Shown: positions 21,901 to 32,283, numbered from the stretch's first letter. The stretch is 64,000 nt of DNA from Alentia gelatinosa (GCA_950022655.1 OX465591.1:49900478-49964477); one strand, 5' to 3'. The notes: generated from the sequence alone by a model not told the origin. Made by a program: numbers and translations.

Positions 21901-21924
21901 TGTCATCACCTAGACACAGGTGCT

Positions 21925-23025
21925 ATGCCATATGGCTTCAGGCATAGTACAGAACTAGGGAGAATGAAAAGTAGAGTGGTTGCGCATGAGGCCAGACTCC
22001 ACCACAAAGGCAGGGTATTCAAAAGCAGCAAAGAAATGCCAAGTAAGCTAGATGTACTTGGAGGGGAAAAAGGCATATGTATCACGCACTTAAACATTCG
22101 AAGCCTAAACGCAAATATAGACCAATACTCATATTATTTAGCAGACAATAATATCGCATGCTCACTATTATCGGAAACTTGGTTGCATAGCAGGATACCA
22201 GACACTTTAGTAAATATTCCTAACTATGCATTATTAAGACTAGATAGGGAAGTTCTAAACAAAAAAGGTGAGACCAAAAAAGGTGGTGGCATAGCAGCCT
22301 ATGTGCATAATGACTTCACCTACACTGACACTTCAGTCAGATATCTGAATCTTAGTAATGAAGATGTTGAAGGGCAGTGGCTGGATATGTCTAAACCTGG
22401 TATGAAAAAATACTTCATAGGAAATATTTATAGGCCCCCGGATGGCAATGTCACAAAATTCTTGGAATATTTAGGCGCGTGTATTGAGGATGCTGCAATT
22501 AGTGATAATACCCAACTGATAATAACAGGAGACTATAATATAGATTACTTAGATAATGAAGACCCTGAAACAAAGGCCCTAAAGAATGTCGTTAGGATTC
22601 ATGGTATGAAACAGCTTATTGAAAAACCTACTAGATATGATCCGGAAACAAAAGACAGTCTTATTGATCTATTTGTGACAAACCTAGACCATGTAACCAC
22701 CTGTGGAACAACCAACCTTAACCTACTCGATCACCTGATGATATATGCAGTGTTGAGAAAAAAGTCGCCATCAAAAATCCCGATTGAGTTTGAGGGGCGT
22801 AGTTATAAAAACTACAATAGTCATCTTTACACGCAGGCACTAACCAACCACAATTGGGATGGACTCTGGGAAATACAAGAGAGTGACCTAGCATGGCAAT
22901 ACCTGCTGTCAGCTATAACAACAATTATTACCCCACTTTGCCCAATCAAGCATTTCAAAGCCAGGAAGAAAAAGGCCGAACTCCAGAACTTATGTACTTA
23001 CTCAAAAATAAAGATGACTGTCTAA
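21925..23025 (+). pseudogene. LINE endonuclease domain
   Basis: A 366-codon frame with the APE-type endonuclease blocks in order: THLNIRSLNANIDQ, SETWLHS, GGGIAAYVHND, YRPPDGN, ITGDYNIDY and LLDHLMIYAVL (SDH changed to LDH, probably damaging). After the stop at 23025, frames continue with NFWRKINNLVN and YINDFFVNIGEKLA, the conserved linker ahead of RT. The N-terminal ~50 residues have no counterpart in the conserved domain. Confidence 0.75.
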
Positions 23026-23410
23026 AAAAGGCAAAACGCGCAAACGATCCATAATACTCGAATATAGCTAGACGCATACGAAATCACACCAAACAACAAG
23101 TAAAAATTGCAAAAAGTGAGTATTACAAAAATGAACTGGACCAACATAAGGAAACCCTAAGAACTTCTGGAGGAAAATAAATAACCTTGTCAATACAAAC
23201 ACTGGCAAAGATGCGAAAATTAGGCTTATTGACCAAGGTAATAGCAGCGAAGTAACTGAAGATGATACCCCAAACTACATAAATGACTTCTTTGTAAATA
23301 TTGGAGAAAAATTAGCCAGTAAACACAATGAACCCTGGTTTATAAACGCCCCCAAACCAGACAATGACCTCACGATACATCCAGTAAATGAGGCGGAGGT
23401 TTTGAAAGTA
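21925..23410 (+). mobile_element. LINE fragment: endonuclease and linker only
   Basis: Endonuclease coding sequence (21925-23025) is followed by the pre-RT linker in broken frames up to 23410. There LINE sequence stops and tandem repeats begin. RT and 3' end are missing, the reverse of ordinary 5' truncation. Confidence 0.75.
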
Positions 23411-23790
23411 ACCCAATTTGTGCCAATCGTTTAGAAACTCCCAGCACGTCTTGGTCCATAAAAACAACTCTTCTGTGTAGGAACATAGCTACAATCGAAC
23501 AACAAATAGTTTATTAAGGCTTGCTGGAAATGTGAAAATGAATAATTTCTCAGGGGCGCTGACAGCTAATGTCATACAATTTGTGCCAATTGTTTAGAAA
23601 CTCCCAACACACCTAGGGCCATAAAAACAGACTGACCATGTGAAAATGACTGATTTTTCAGGGGCCCTGAGAGCTAAAGTCAACCAAATCATGCCAATTG
23701 GTAAAACACTCTTAGCACACCTAAGGTCATAAAACAACTGTTTTGTGTAGGAATTGACCAACAAATAGTTTATTAAGGCTTGCTAAATGG
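23411..23790. repeat. diverged tandem repeat, about three units of 100-165 bp
   Basis: Unit starts near 23413, 23574 and 23684 share atttgtgccaattgtttaga. Units 1 and 3 also share tgtgtaggaa...ccaacaaatagtttattaag. Units 1 and 2 share tcaggggc...ctgagagctaa. The array sits exactly where the LINE ends. Confidence 0.65.
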
Positions 23791-23824
23791 GCCGCTTGTA
23801 TCTGAAACCAGTCAATATTGTGTA
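23791..23824 (+). repeat. 34-bp exact repeat shared with 37218-37251
   Basis: gccgcttgtatctgaaacca followed by gtcaatattgtgta occurs at both sites. At 37218 it begins inside the right arm of a foldback, so it probably marks the flank of the same dispersed element. Confidence 0.6.
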
Positions 23825-24055
23825 AGTAAACTCCTCTTACGCTGGCGTGAAATATAGACGTATGTATCTGAAAACAAGTCAATATATGGCCGATACGTGC
23901 ACTGCCTCTATGGCGTATATGGGAATAAACTGGTTAGTAAATGCCCATGCTGTGAAAGGGCCAGACATGGAAACCTTGGGCACCCTCTGTGCCACATCTC
24001 TAACATCTAAATCGTATTCTCCACAGGTTGTGAAGCATTGTCTATTATACCTATA

Positions 24056-24157
24056 CAGTAGAACCCCGCCCAATGGACACTGCGCGTAAGCGGACACCCC
24101 ACATAAGTGGACACTTTGGCCCAGAACAAACAGTGTCCACTTATGCGGGGTTTTACC
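24056..24157. repeat. MITE with cagtagaaccccgc ends
   Basis: The left end cagtagaaccccgc and right end gcggggttttacc are inverted copies, and internal pieces (agcggacacc, agtgtccactta) are also complementary. The same end, inverted, occurs at 45703-45741. The ends resemble pogo/Tigger-type DNA transposons, which fits the flanking TA, but no transposase is present. Confidence 0.65.
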
Positions 24158-24866
24158 TTATATTCAATCTACCCATTTTGCACCTACCCCTGCATCTGCT
24201 AATTTGTGCAAAGGAAATGTGTAGTTGACATAGTTATTGCTTTTGATAAATCATTCCTCTTGCTAGAGCCTAGCTGGTGCTTTGGTAAATGTCCAGTCTC
24301 CGTTGCCTTGTTGTTGGACAGAGATGATCAATAAACACAGAGATGAGAGAAGGGAGTGCACAGCAGTCACTGACCCAGAAGTTGGCTTTGGTCCATATTT
24401 CTTCGCCTTTCAGAAGTCAGGCACCTCGAGTCAGTAGACTTGGTCTTTTCACCACGTCATAACTATACAGATTTCTACTATTCTATTCTCCGTGTATAAA
24501 ACATGTATGGGACTCAGTACTATTACCCATTATCTGAAGGCATGAAATTCAAGGTGGTGCCATCTGGTCAATTACCAGTCAAAAATGGTTTCTCTCGATC
24601 AACTTTAATTTCGAAGGGGTGAATTCACTGTTTTGTCCAGTTTGTCCAATCTTATTGGGTGAAATAGACCAATTTACATTATTTATATAGGAAATATTTC
24701 AAAAAACGTATTTTTTAAATCCTTCAAGAACAACAAAGGTTACCTAAGATTTTTAAAAACTGAATAACACAGCGTGAGTCAAAACGAGTGTGCTTTGATT
24801 GAAAATATGGCCTACACGTAAACATGTCTTTATGTCTACATATAAATCTCTTATTCTTGGCGTAAA
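24158..24866. other. no recognisable feature
   Basis: Non-coding DNA with no repeat or gene signature that I can see. Confidence 0.4.
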
Positions 24867-24869
24867 CTG

Positions 24870-25910
24870 TATGTGTGGCTGTGTGGGTGGCTGTGTGGGT
24901 GGCTGTGTGGGAGGCTGTGTGGGTGGCTGTGATGGTGGCTGTGTGGGTGGCTGTGATGGTGGTTGTGTGGGTGGCTGTGCGGGTGGCTGTGTGGGAGGCT
25001 GTGAGGGCGGCTGTGTGGGTGTCTGTGTAGTGGCTGTGAGGGCGGCTGTATGTGTGGCTGTGTTTGTGGCTGTGTGGGAGGCTGCAGGGGTGGCTGTGTA
25101 TGTGGCTGTGTTTGTGGCTGTGTGGGAGGCTGCGGGGGCGGCTGTGTGGGTGGCTGTGTGGGTGGCTGTGTTTGTGGCTGTGAGGGTGGCTGTGAGGTTG
25201 GCTGTGAGGGTGGCTGTGTGGGTGGCTGTGTGGGTGGCTGTGTGGGTGGCTGTGTGGGTGGCTGTGTGGGTGGCTGTATGTGTGGCTGTGTGGGAGGCTG
25301 TGAGGGCGGCTGTGTGGTGGCTGTGTGGGTGGCTGTGTGGGTGGCTGTGTGGGTGGCTGTGTGGGTGGCTATGTTTGTGGCTGTGTGGTGGCTGTGTGGT
25401 GGCTGTGTGGTGGCTGTGTTTGTGGCTGTGTGGGAGGCTGTAAGGGCGGCTGTGAGGGCGGCTGTGTGGGTGGCTGTGTGGGTGGCTGTGTTTGTGGCTG
25501 TGTTTGTGGCTGTGTTTGTGGCTGTGTTTGTGGCTGTGTGGGTGGCTGTGTGGATGGCTGTGTGGGTAGCTGTGTGGGTGGCTGTTCGGGTGGCTGTTCG
25601 GGTGGCTGTGTGGGAGGCTGTGTGGGAGGCTGTGTGGGAGGCTGTGAGGGCAGCTGTGTGGGTGGCTGTGTTTGTGGCTGTGTGGGTGGATGTGAGGGCG
25701 GCTGTGTGGGTGGCTGTGTGGGTGGCTGTGTTTGTGGCTGTGAGGGAGGCTGTGAGGGCGGCTGTGTGGGTGGCTGTGGGGAAGCTGTGGGGGTGGCTAT
25801 GTGTGAGGCTGTGGGGGTGACCTAGGGGGCAGCTGTGTTGGTTGCTGTGTTGGCGGCTGTTTGGGCAACTGTGTTTGTGGCTGTATGGGCAGCTTGGCGG
25901 CTGTGGCGCC
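24870..25910. repeat. 12-bp minisatellite (ggctgtgtgggt)n, ~1 kb
   Basis: About 80 units of ggctgtgtgggt with variants ggctgtgtttgt and ggctgtgagggc. Because 12 is a multiple of 3 and the unit lacks stops, three frames stay open for 170-260 codons encoding GCVG or AVWV repeats. These are not credible genes. Units become irregular after 25815. Confidence 0.9.
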
Positions 25911-26289
25911 GATTGTTGTAAGGACTAATTTCTGTTGATAACTTATCTCTTATATACCTACCTACCATATAAACCACTGCACACACATGTATACAATGTA
26001 TATCAATATGTTTATTTATATATATATGCCTATATTGTGTTCCAGCAAATAGGGTGTGTACTCCATCCTCTCTTGATACTAATCCATTTGCTTTTTTACT
26101 TGGATATGCAGGCAAAATGGCTGTGTAGCCCAGCGTATATAGTTATAAATATAAAGGTGTCTCTTATTTCTTGTTTTTTTAAGTTTTTCTTTATATGCTG
26201 ACATATGCATATTGCTCACACGTTCCTTACAATTGGCATATTCATGTATCGGTTGTAAACCAATGTATCATTGTTTATATCATTAATGA
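25911..26289. other. no recognisable feature
   Basis: AT-rich spacer without gene or repeat signatures that I can identify. Confidence 0.35.
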
Positions 26290-26518
26290 CAGAGGGCGAC
26301 GTTGGTATCTATCGCCATGTTCCACACCAGGGGGCGTGTACCACCCCTTCTTGCTGGTCAGAGACCCCTACGTTCCATTTCTCTGCAATGCTAGCTCATG
26401 TACGCACATTCAGCTGATGAAATGCAAAGCTTGTCACGGTCGCCATGTCCCACTGTTTGGTTGCTATTGTAAGTTTGTGGAGGAAGACGTGGAATACGAC
26501 TCGGACGAGGTGCAGTAG
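26290..26518 (+). pseudogene. cysteine-rich open segment, unassigned
   Basis: A frame ending at 26518 carries a Cys/His cluster (CNASSCTHIQLMKCKACHGR, then GCYC) and an acidic end (VEEDVEYDSDEVQ). The spacing could bind zinc, but it matches no pattern I can name. A CTCF-like word (caccagggggcgtg) lies inside at 26325-26338. It may be a piece of a retroelement ORF ahead of the LTR at 27233. Confidence 0.3.
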
Positions 26519-26716
26519 CGGCCATTGGTCATGCGACAGGTTGCGGTGACGACCAAGACATCGCGTAGGATGCAGTCGTTAAACCACCAACCTGCGCAGA
26601 GCTACATCAAGCTATTGAACAAGCTAAGTTGGAGCAAGAACAGTTACGCGGCGCGCTGGGCAAGTGACAGCTGTCAACAAGATATAACCGCGGGCCTGCT
26701 AGGTGCGGCAGTATAG

Positions 26717-27034
26717 CCTACAGCGATCGGAGCAGACGCGCTTGACAGGATATTATCACAGCGGAACCCACCTGAAGGTATTACCAAAGACTGTGATTGG
26801 ATTAACAATATACAATGGCTGTCTGAATCGTCCAAATGTAAGCGTTCTTGTCACTGGCTATGGCCCGATTATCACTTGTTGGTTGACAAAAAGTTTGATG
26901 AAATGACTTACTGGGAGTTACTATACAGTATGATTTGTGTACTTGGGTGCATTCAGCTAGCAAATATCTTGATGATCACGGCCAAAGCATACGGGTCTCA
27001 TCTAAAGTCTGTGTTTACAGCTTTATCACGCTAG
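26717..27034 (+). pseudogene. open segment with membrane helix, possibly retroelement ORF end
   Basis: A 105-codon frame follows an in-frame TAG (26714-26716); the frame upstream of that stop is open back to about 26525. It lacks an upstream AUG near its start, contains several Trp and Cys residues, and has one hydrophobic stretch (LLYSMICVLGCIQLANILMI) about 40 residues from the end. It sits just upstream of a Gypsy-type LTR in the same orientation, where envelope-like genes of metaviruses lie, but there is no motif to confirm that. Confidence 0.3.
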
Positions 27035-27232
27035 GAGCACTCAGTTAGGAGTATGGTTCTTGATGGTCATATTCCCACCTCTGTTCCTGCAGAACATGAA
27101 TCGGTCGTCACGTTCCTGTCAGCGGACAACACGACGGCCGTAAAACAAGCCATGAGGTCTCAAAACAAGTCCAAATCGAAGATTGAAGTAAAATGTCCTG
27201 ATGATGTTTGTGCTAGGTTCAATTTCTCGTTT

Positions 27233-27600
27233 TGTGAGGGTCAGGTCAGGCTGGTGGTCGTGTTCTTCACGGTCCCTGCTGTGTGCTGATTCGGGTGAGC
27301 CCATGCACGGGAGTGCAATGGGTTCACACAGATTACATAACCTGCTGGGTATATCAGACTGAATCTCTGGCAGGTTGACCGCTTACTCTGTGTATTCTCT
27401 CTGCAGAGAGCGAATTCTTTGGAGTCTCACAAAGTGGTAGTAGGTTTTTCTGAAGCCTGGTGGTGGTAGAGGGAGTTAATTTGTTTTGGCTTATAGACTT
27501 ACTCCCTCGGCTTTATCTGACATCCCGGTGTCAGGGTATTGTACAGGACTACAGTTAGGTTACTTACCTGTGAAGGCAAGAGCCAGCAGCAACTACATAT
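27233..27600 (+). repeat. Gypsy-type LTR, solo or interrupted
   Basis: Begins TGTGAGGGTCAGG (compare TGTAGGGGTCAGG at 51855 and in the 6631-7180 LTR). Shares the blocks ccctgctgtgt, attcgggtgagcc, ctctgcagagagcg, tctcacaaagtggta and cggctttatctgacatcccggtg with 51855-52678. It runs to the TA-rich site where the Ngaro-like element starts, so the LTR end is unclear. Confidence 0.6.
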
Positions 27601-27608
27601 ATATATAT

Positions 27609-27816
27609 AAATATCAACCTCGTTATATGTATATAAATTATTATCCAATTGTATAACTCTAATTATTCACCCCGTGACTGCTGTTGTTATTATCGTCACT
27701 TGTTTTTCCCACACATAGTTACCGGGTTACTGCTGCGCTTACGGGTAACCTGGTAACCGGGCTCTTAACGGTTAATCTGCTACTTGCTGTGACAGGTAAC
27801 GGACGCATTTTAGTCT
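27609..27816 (+). repeat. split direct repeat A1
   Basis: 208 bp starting aaatatcaacctcgttatat and ending ggacgcattttagtct. The copy A2 lies 4381 bp downstream. It probably contains the promoter, since it is upstream of the Gag start at 27855. Confidence 0.9.
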
Positions 27817-27854
27817 GCTACTTGTTTTACGTTGTTTTTCCTTACCGCATCGGC

Positions 27855-28781
27855 ATGGGTCGTGCTAGGAAAAAGGGTTCAGGGAGTAAATCTTCCTCTA
27901 TCCAAGAAAATAATGAAAAATCGTCTGAAAATAATTCTTCAGGGAATTGGGACGATTTAGAGGCAGATTCCAGGGCAGCTGTCGGGGAGGAGGCTCTCAC
28001 GATGGAAGCCGCAGCAACCACTTCGATGACCGACCACTCAGGCGATGCTGGAGCGATTCCTAGGAAACGGGCACAGGGGGCCGAGACTGATACTGAAAGA
28101 AGATTATCACAGCTGGAGTCATCTATATCGACGATACTCAAGATTGCATCCAAAGAAGATGAAGAACAAGGTCGTTCAAGGGAAAAAGAAAAGACTTTCA
28201 CAAAGAAATCCAGATACTCTTCGTCCGATTCAAGCTTCGATTCATCAACCTCCAGAAGCAGATCAAAATCACCAAAGAAAAAGAAAAGGGGTAAATATCA
28301 TTACTCAAACTTCCTGGGAAAAAGTGAAAAGGTTATTAATTTTGAATCTCTGACATTGTTAAATCTCAAAATTATAAAAAACCTGTACAACAAAGACAAG
28401 GATATTAGCGGTATTTTAGACCATGCTATTTTGCTAACTGAAAAAGCAAAAACAAAAGTCTTTCACAACGATGCTCTCATTAAATATGATTTTTCGGTTA
28501 AAGAGAGAGCAAGCGATAACGGTTTATCAGCATTCATAATCATAGATCCAAGCGAGATAGTTAAACATCTCTCTTATGATGGCACGATATCTGCACGTAG
28601 CTCGAAACAAAGTATCAAACAGAAACAATCAATTTTCTCTAACAAACACACTTGTAACGCTTACAATGCATCCGAGGGAGGCTGTAATTTCACGCAGTGC
28701 AAGTACTTACACGCGTGTAATGTTTGCATGTCTAAATCTCATGGTTCCTATTCTTGTTCAACAAAGAAAAGTCAAAAATGA
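27855..28781 (+). CDS. Ngaro-like Gag
   Basis: I chose the ATG at 27855 (MGRARKKGSGSK) because upstream codons lie within or just after the A1 repeat and look non-coding. That gives 308 residues. The N-terminal third is Ser/Glu-rich and disordered. A basic segment (SRSKSPKKKKRGKYH) precedes a folded region. The C-terminus carries a Cys/His cluster, CNAYNASEGGCNFTQCKYLH followed by CNVCMSKSHGSYSC, the CCCH plus CCHC-type pattern of DIRS/Ngaro Gag proteins that binds nucleic acid. It ends at UGA (28779-28781), after which the same frame stays open through the RT. Confidence 0.8.
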   Translation: MGRARKKGSGSKSSSIQENNEKSSENNSSGNWDDLEADSRAAVGEEALTMEAAATTSMTDHSGDAGAIPRKRAQGAETDTERRLSQLESSISTILKIASKEDEEQGRSREKEKTFTKKSRYSSSDSSFDSSTSRSRSKSPKKKKRGKYHYSNFLGKSEKVINFESLTLLNLKIIKNLYNKDKDISGILDHAILLTEKAKTKVFHNDALIKYDFSVKERASDNGLSAFIIIDPSEIVKHLSYDGTISARSSKQSIKQKQSIFSNKHTCNAYNASEGGCNFTQCKYLHACNVCMSKSHGSYSCSTKKSQK

Positions 28782-30902
28782 TGGTTATCTAACGATATCT
28801 GCAAAGTTGAAAATGATACATGTAACAAAAACGGTAGTCGCTATGGAGAAAGCGGCATTCATAACGTTGTTCTGGATCTAGGTCAGGTCAGAGGTTGCAT
28901 AGATGTAGGTCAGGTCACGAAGTGCGGTGATCCTAACGTTTTTTCAAATATTAACGCCCATGCAGATATCCAAGAAAATGATAACACGGATTACGATAAT
29001 CACCTTTCGGAGTCGGAAGGCATAGTACCCTCAGGGTCAGTAGATGTATCAGTCGACGAGTTTGTCGATAATGTTATAGTCTATGAATGCGATATTTCAA
29101 ATTTTAGCGGTAAAAATTCAAACGAAAGTAAAACCGTTAATAATCTGGAAAGCCTTCATGATTTAACACTCAATTCAAATGAAAATGTTTTTGAAGACAA
29201 TGTAGTTTCAAAACAAAAGTTGTTTGATGTTCGAAACAATGTTGTAGATATACAGGTTTCAAACGAATGTATCTTAGGCACTTGCGGTTGTGAGCATTAC
29301 ATAGGCAATAGTAAGGCTCAGTTAAAGCCGTGTAGGGTGGCAAAATATTTAGGTAATGGAAATCCTAATAGCAAAATGTCAAAATTTGATCGGGAATTTA
29401 TCTGGAATGGATTAGTAGAAGGTTTCAGTATCGTGGATGATACCTGTGACTCTTGTTATAAATGCCTAAATTATAATTCCATTTTGGAGCCTAAGGCCTA
29501 CAAGGAGATGAGTAGCCTATTGAAAGAGGAGTTGGTTTCAGGCAAGGTAGTACAAGTTGAGAAAGAACCTCAATGTATTCACTCTTTAGGAGCCGTCTAT
29601 AAAAGTAATGGGAAATTACGACCTATTACCGATTGTTCTCTACCTGAAAAAATTAGTATTAATAATTATATGGATACGACATATGAATCTTTCACATATA
29701 ACAGTGTTTACTCGGCCGTAGAGAGTCTTAACGAGGGCGAATACATGACCATTGTTGATATCACATCTGCTTATAGATCAGTAAATGTTCGTTGGGATCA
29801 GATGAAATTCCAAGGTTTAATGTGGGATTTCGGTGATGGAGAACATTTTTATGAGGATTCCAGATTGTGCTTCGGACTCAAATGTGCACCAAATATTTTT
29901 ACCAGTATTTCTAACTTCATAGTTGATATGGCATCCCAAGAAGGAATCACAAACGTAACAAACTACTTGGACGATTTCTTAATAATCGGTATAGATTATT
30001 ATGATTGTTTGTGCAAGAGAGACAAATTAATCTCGATTTTGGAGAATTTTGGGTTCGAGGTATCGGAAAATAAGGTAACAGACCCTTCTACCAAAGCTAT
30101 TTTTCTGGGCATCGAGATAGACTCTGAAAAAATGTGTTTATCGCTTCCAATGGCTAAAGTTGATAAATTGTCCAGGTTGATAGACGATATGTTGTTATCT
30201 GGTAGTGTTTCAAAGAAAGAATTGGAGAGTCTGGGAGGTTTGACATCGTTTTGCTCTCAGGTAGTCAAGGGGGGCAGGACTTTCAGTAGAAGAATTTTTG
30301 ATAGTGTGATGGAGATCCCTAAAAGAGGTAGAAAAAAGGTTTCCGAAGATCTAATGGAGGATCTAAAATGGTGGAAAAAATTTTGTAAATTATTCAATGG
30401 CGTTGAAATTATACAAAAGAAATGTATTCATTGCCCAATAACCTCAGACTCTTCCATCTTGGGTTTTGGGGCTTGGGCAGGTATGGATTATATCTATGGA
30501 TCCTGGGACAATTCAAAAACCGAATTAATAAATGATCATCACTTTGTGGACTGCCCTGATGTTGAAGGATTGGAAAGAAATATTAACCTTTACGAGCTAT
30601 GGCCAGTGCTGTTAGGGGTTAAGAGGTCGGGGAAGGCTTACAAAAACACAGAGATTAATATTGTAACAGATAATATGCAGGTGTTAGCTATGGTTAATAC
30701 TGGTAGGAGCAAGAATAAGAACTGTATGAAATGGATCCGGGAGTTATTTTGGACATGCTTCCTATATAATATCAGTTTACATGCAACTTACATCAGATCT
30801 GAAGACAATACTCTAGCAGACCAGTTATCCAGACTGAATTATCCTGGTGTTCCTAACAAAGCGTTGAAGACTCTAACGGGCATGAATATGTGCTGTTTTT
30901 GA
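28782..30902 (+). CDS. Ngaro-like RT-RNase H (Pol), same frame as Gag after a UGA
   Basis: The frame is open for 706 codons from the Gag UGA to TGA at 30900-30902. No ATG occurs in frame before 29376, which lies at the edge of the conserved region (SKMSKFDREFIWNG). The first ~145 codons are acidic linker. RT blocks: RPITDCSLPEK, YMTIVDITSAYRSV, FGLKCAPNIF, catalytic YLDDFLIIG (29964) and LGIEIDSE. RNase H follows with GFGAWAG, NLYELWPVL, TDNMQVLAM and SEDNTLADQLSRL at the end, with no methyltransferase after it. Expression is presumably by UGA readthrough or from the internal ATG. Near 30886 the next ORF overlaps in the +1 frame. Confidence 0.85.
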   Translation, partial: WLSNDICKVENDTCNKNGSRYGESGIHNVVLDLGQVRGCIDVGQVTKCGDPNVFSNINAHADIQENDNTDYDNHLSESEGIVPSGSVDVSVDEFVDNVIVYECDISNFSGKNSNESKTVNNLESLHDLTLNSNENVFEDNVVSKQKLFDVRNNVVDIQVSNECILGTCGCEHYIGNSKAQLKPCRVAKYLGNGNPNSKMSKFDREFIWNGLVEGFSIVDDTCDSCYKCLNYNSILEPKAYKEMSSLLKEELVSGKVVQVEKEPQCIHSLGAVYKSNGKLRPITDCSLPEKISINNYMDTTYESFTYNSVYSAVESLNEGEYMTIVDITSAYRSVNVRWDQMKFQGLMWDFGDGEHFYEDSRLCFGLKCAPNIFTSISNFIVDMASQEGITNVTNYLDDFLIIGIDYYDCLCKRDKLISILENFGFEVSENKVTDPSTKAIFLGIEIDSEKMCLSLPMAKVDKLSRLIDDMLLSGSVSKKELESLGGLTSFCSQVVKGGRTFSRRIFDSVMEIPKRGRKKVSEDLMEDLKWWKKFCKLFNGVEIIQKKCIHCPITSDSSILGFGAWAGMDYIYGSWDNSKTELINDHHFVDCPDVEGLERNINLYELWPVLLGVKRSGKAYKNTEINIVTDNMQVLAMVNTGRSKNKNCMKWIRELFWTCFLYNISLHATYIRSEDNTLADQLSRLNYPGVPNKALKTLTGMNMCCF

Positions 30903-31866
30903 TTTTTCAGACACCGTGTTGGAGTCCCTCAAATTGAGACAAAGGTTGTTTCTTGATAAAGCTATTTCTAATAATACTAGAAAGACGAGGGATCAACAGC
31001 TTAAGTGCTACCTAAGGTTTTGTAAAGAAAGGTCTTGGGAACCTTTTCCAACGACTGCTTTCAATTTGTCGATTTTTTGTACCTTTTTATCGTATTTTCT
31101 TAGACCTATTTCGATAAAAAATTATTTATCGGCTGTAAACTATTACAACAAGTTGCGAGGTTTTGATGATATGTCTAATGATTTCTTGATTAAAATGACT
31201 ATCAAAGGTATTCAACGTGAGTCCACACTTCCCACCTCAACTCGTTATCCAATTACCTGTGATAATATGACCTGTATCTATCGCATGTTAGATAAATCTA
31301 AAGAGGAGGACTTGATATTTTTGGTAGCCTTACTTTTAGGATTTAGGGGTTTACTTCGTAAATCCCATTTCACTCTTTCAGACCATACCCTCAGATGGGA
31401 TTCAGTCACAATTTTAGAGGATCATCTACTGATATAGATTAAAACCTCTAAGGTGGACCAGTTTGGTACCAAACAACGTTTGCTTAGATTTGATAAAATC
31501 GAAGGTTCCAATTTTTGCCTTTTCTTTTTCTTGAACTGGATTTTTAGGACCCAGTCACCGAAACCAGAGGATTATTTACTCAGGCTTAGATGTGGTTCTA
31601 ATTACCTGCCACTTAATTATCAATGTTTAAACAAGCGCCTGAAAACTCTGGCTAAGAAATGTGGTTTCGGAGGTGATAATGTGTCGTGTCATTCTTTAAG
31701 ACACGGGGGCACCTCTCTTCTCAAGGCCTTAGGTGTGGACCTTGATTCAATTAAAACTAGAGGTAATTGGAATTCCTCGGCAGTCTTCCGATACATACAT
31801 GATTCACCAGAATCTTTGTCGAATTCCGACTCTATGGTATCTCATTACCTTTCATCCCTGAATTGA
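30886..31866 (+). pseudogene. Ngaro-like tyrosine recombinase with one in-frame UAG
   Basis: The frame opens at 30886, overlapping the end of Pol by about 17 bases in the +1 frame, with no early ATG, and runs to the stop after SLN at 31866. It has an N-terminal SAM-like DNA-binding domain (ISNNTRKTRDQQLKCYLRFC) and a catalytic domain with GFRGLLRKSH, the beta-turn lysine region IKTSKVDQFG, the HxxR box CHSLRHGGTS (31690), and RGNWNSSAVFRYIH with the presumed nucleophile Tyr at 31792-31794. A UAG at 31435-31437 sits directly before the lysine block, so this copy cannot make the full enzyme without suppression. All other signature residues are intact. Confidence 0.85.
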
Positions 31867-31893
31867 CTCTCAATTGTTTTTGGCGGGTTATTG

Positions 31894-31987
31894 GCCTGTT
31901 ATTTCATATTTCCGCCAATCCCGTTTTCGAGTCAATCATTATTACCATTCTTTCACTATTTATCACATTGGATTATTAATATTATAT
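31894..31987 (+). repeat. split direct repeat B1
   Basis: 94 bp starting gcctgttatttcatatttcc, repeated at 32284-32377 with no difference seen. It directly precedes A2, as expected in an A1-B1-A2-B2 element. It may contain the transcript end region. Confidence 0.9.
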
Positions 31988-31989
31988 TT

Positions 31990-32197
31990 AAATATCAACC
32001 TCGTTATATGTATATAAATTATTATCCAATTGTATAACTCTAATTATTCACCCCGTGACTGCTGTTGTTATTATCGTCACTTGTTTTTCCCACACATAGT
32101 TACCGGGTTACTGCTGCGCTTACGGGTAACCTGGTAACCGGGCTCTTAACGGTTAATCTGCTACTTGCTGTGACAGGTAACGGACGTATTTTAGTCT
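31990..32197 (+). repeat. split direct repeat A2
   Basis: Copy of A1 with a constant offset of 4381 bp. The one difference seen is ggacgcatt in A1 versus ggacgtatt in A2. Confidence 0.9.
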
Positions 32198-32283
32198 TAC
32201 CTTGATGTTTTTTAAACCTTTAGCTTCCTGTACTTCTTGATGTATAGGTTGGGGTAAGTCCTATTGTTAACCTATTGAATAAA

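Noticed and set aside
24799..25825. Three overlapping long frames of Gly-Cys-Val or Ala-Val-Trp repeats
   Set aside because: They are produced by a 12-bp stop-free tandem repeat and are open in several frames at once; no start, splice or motif support.
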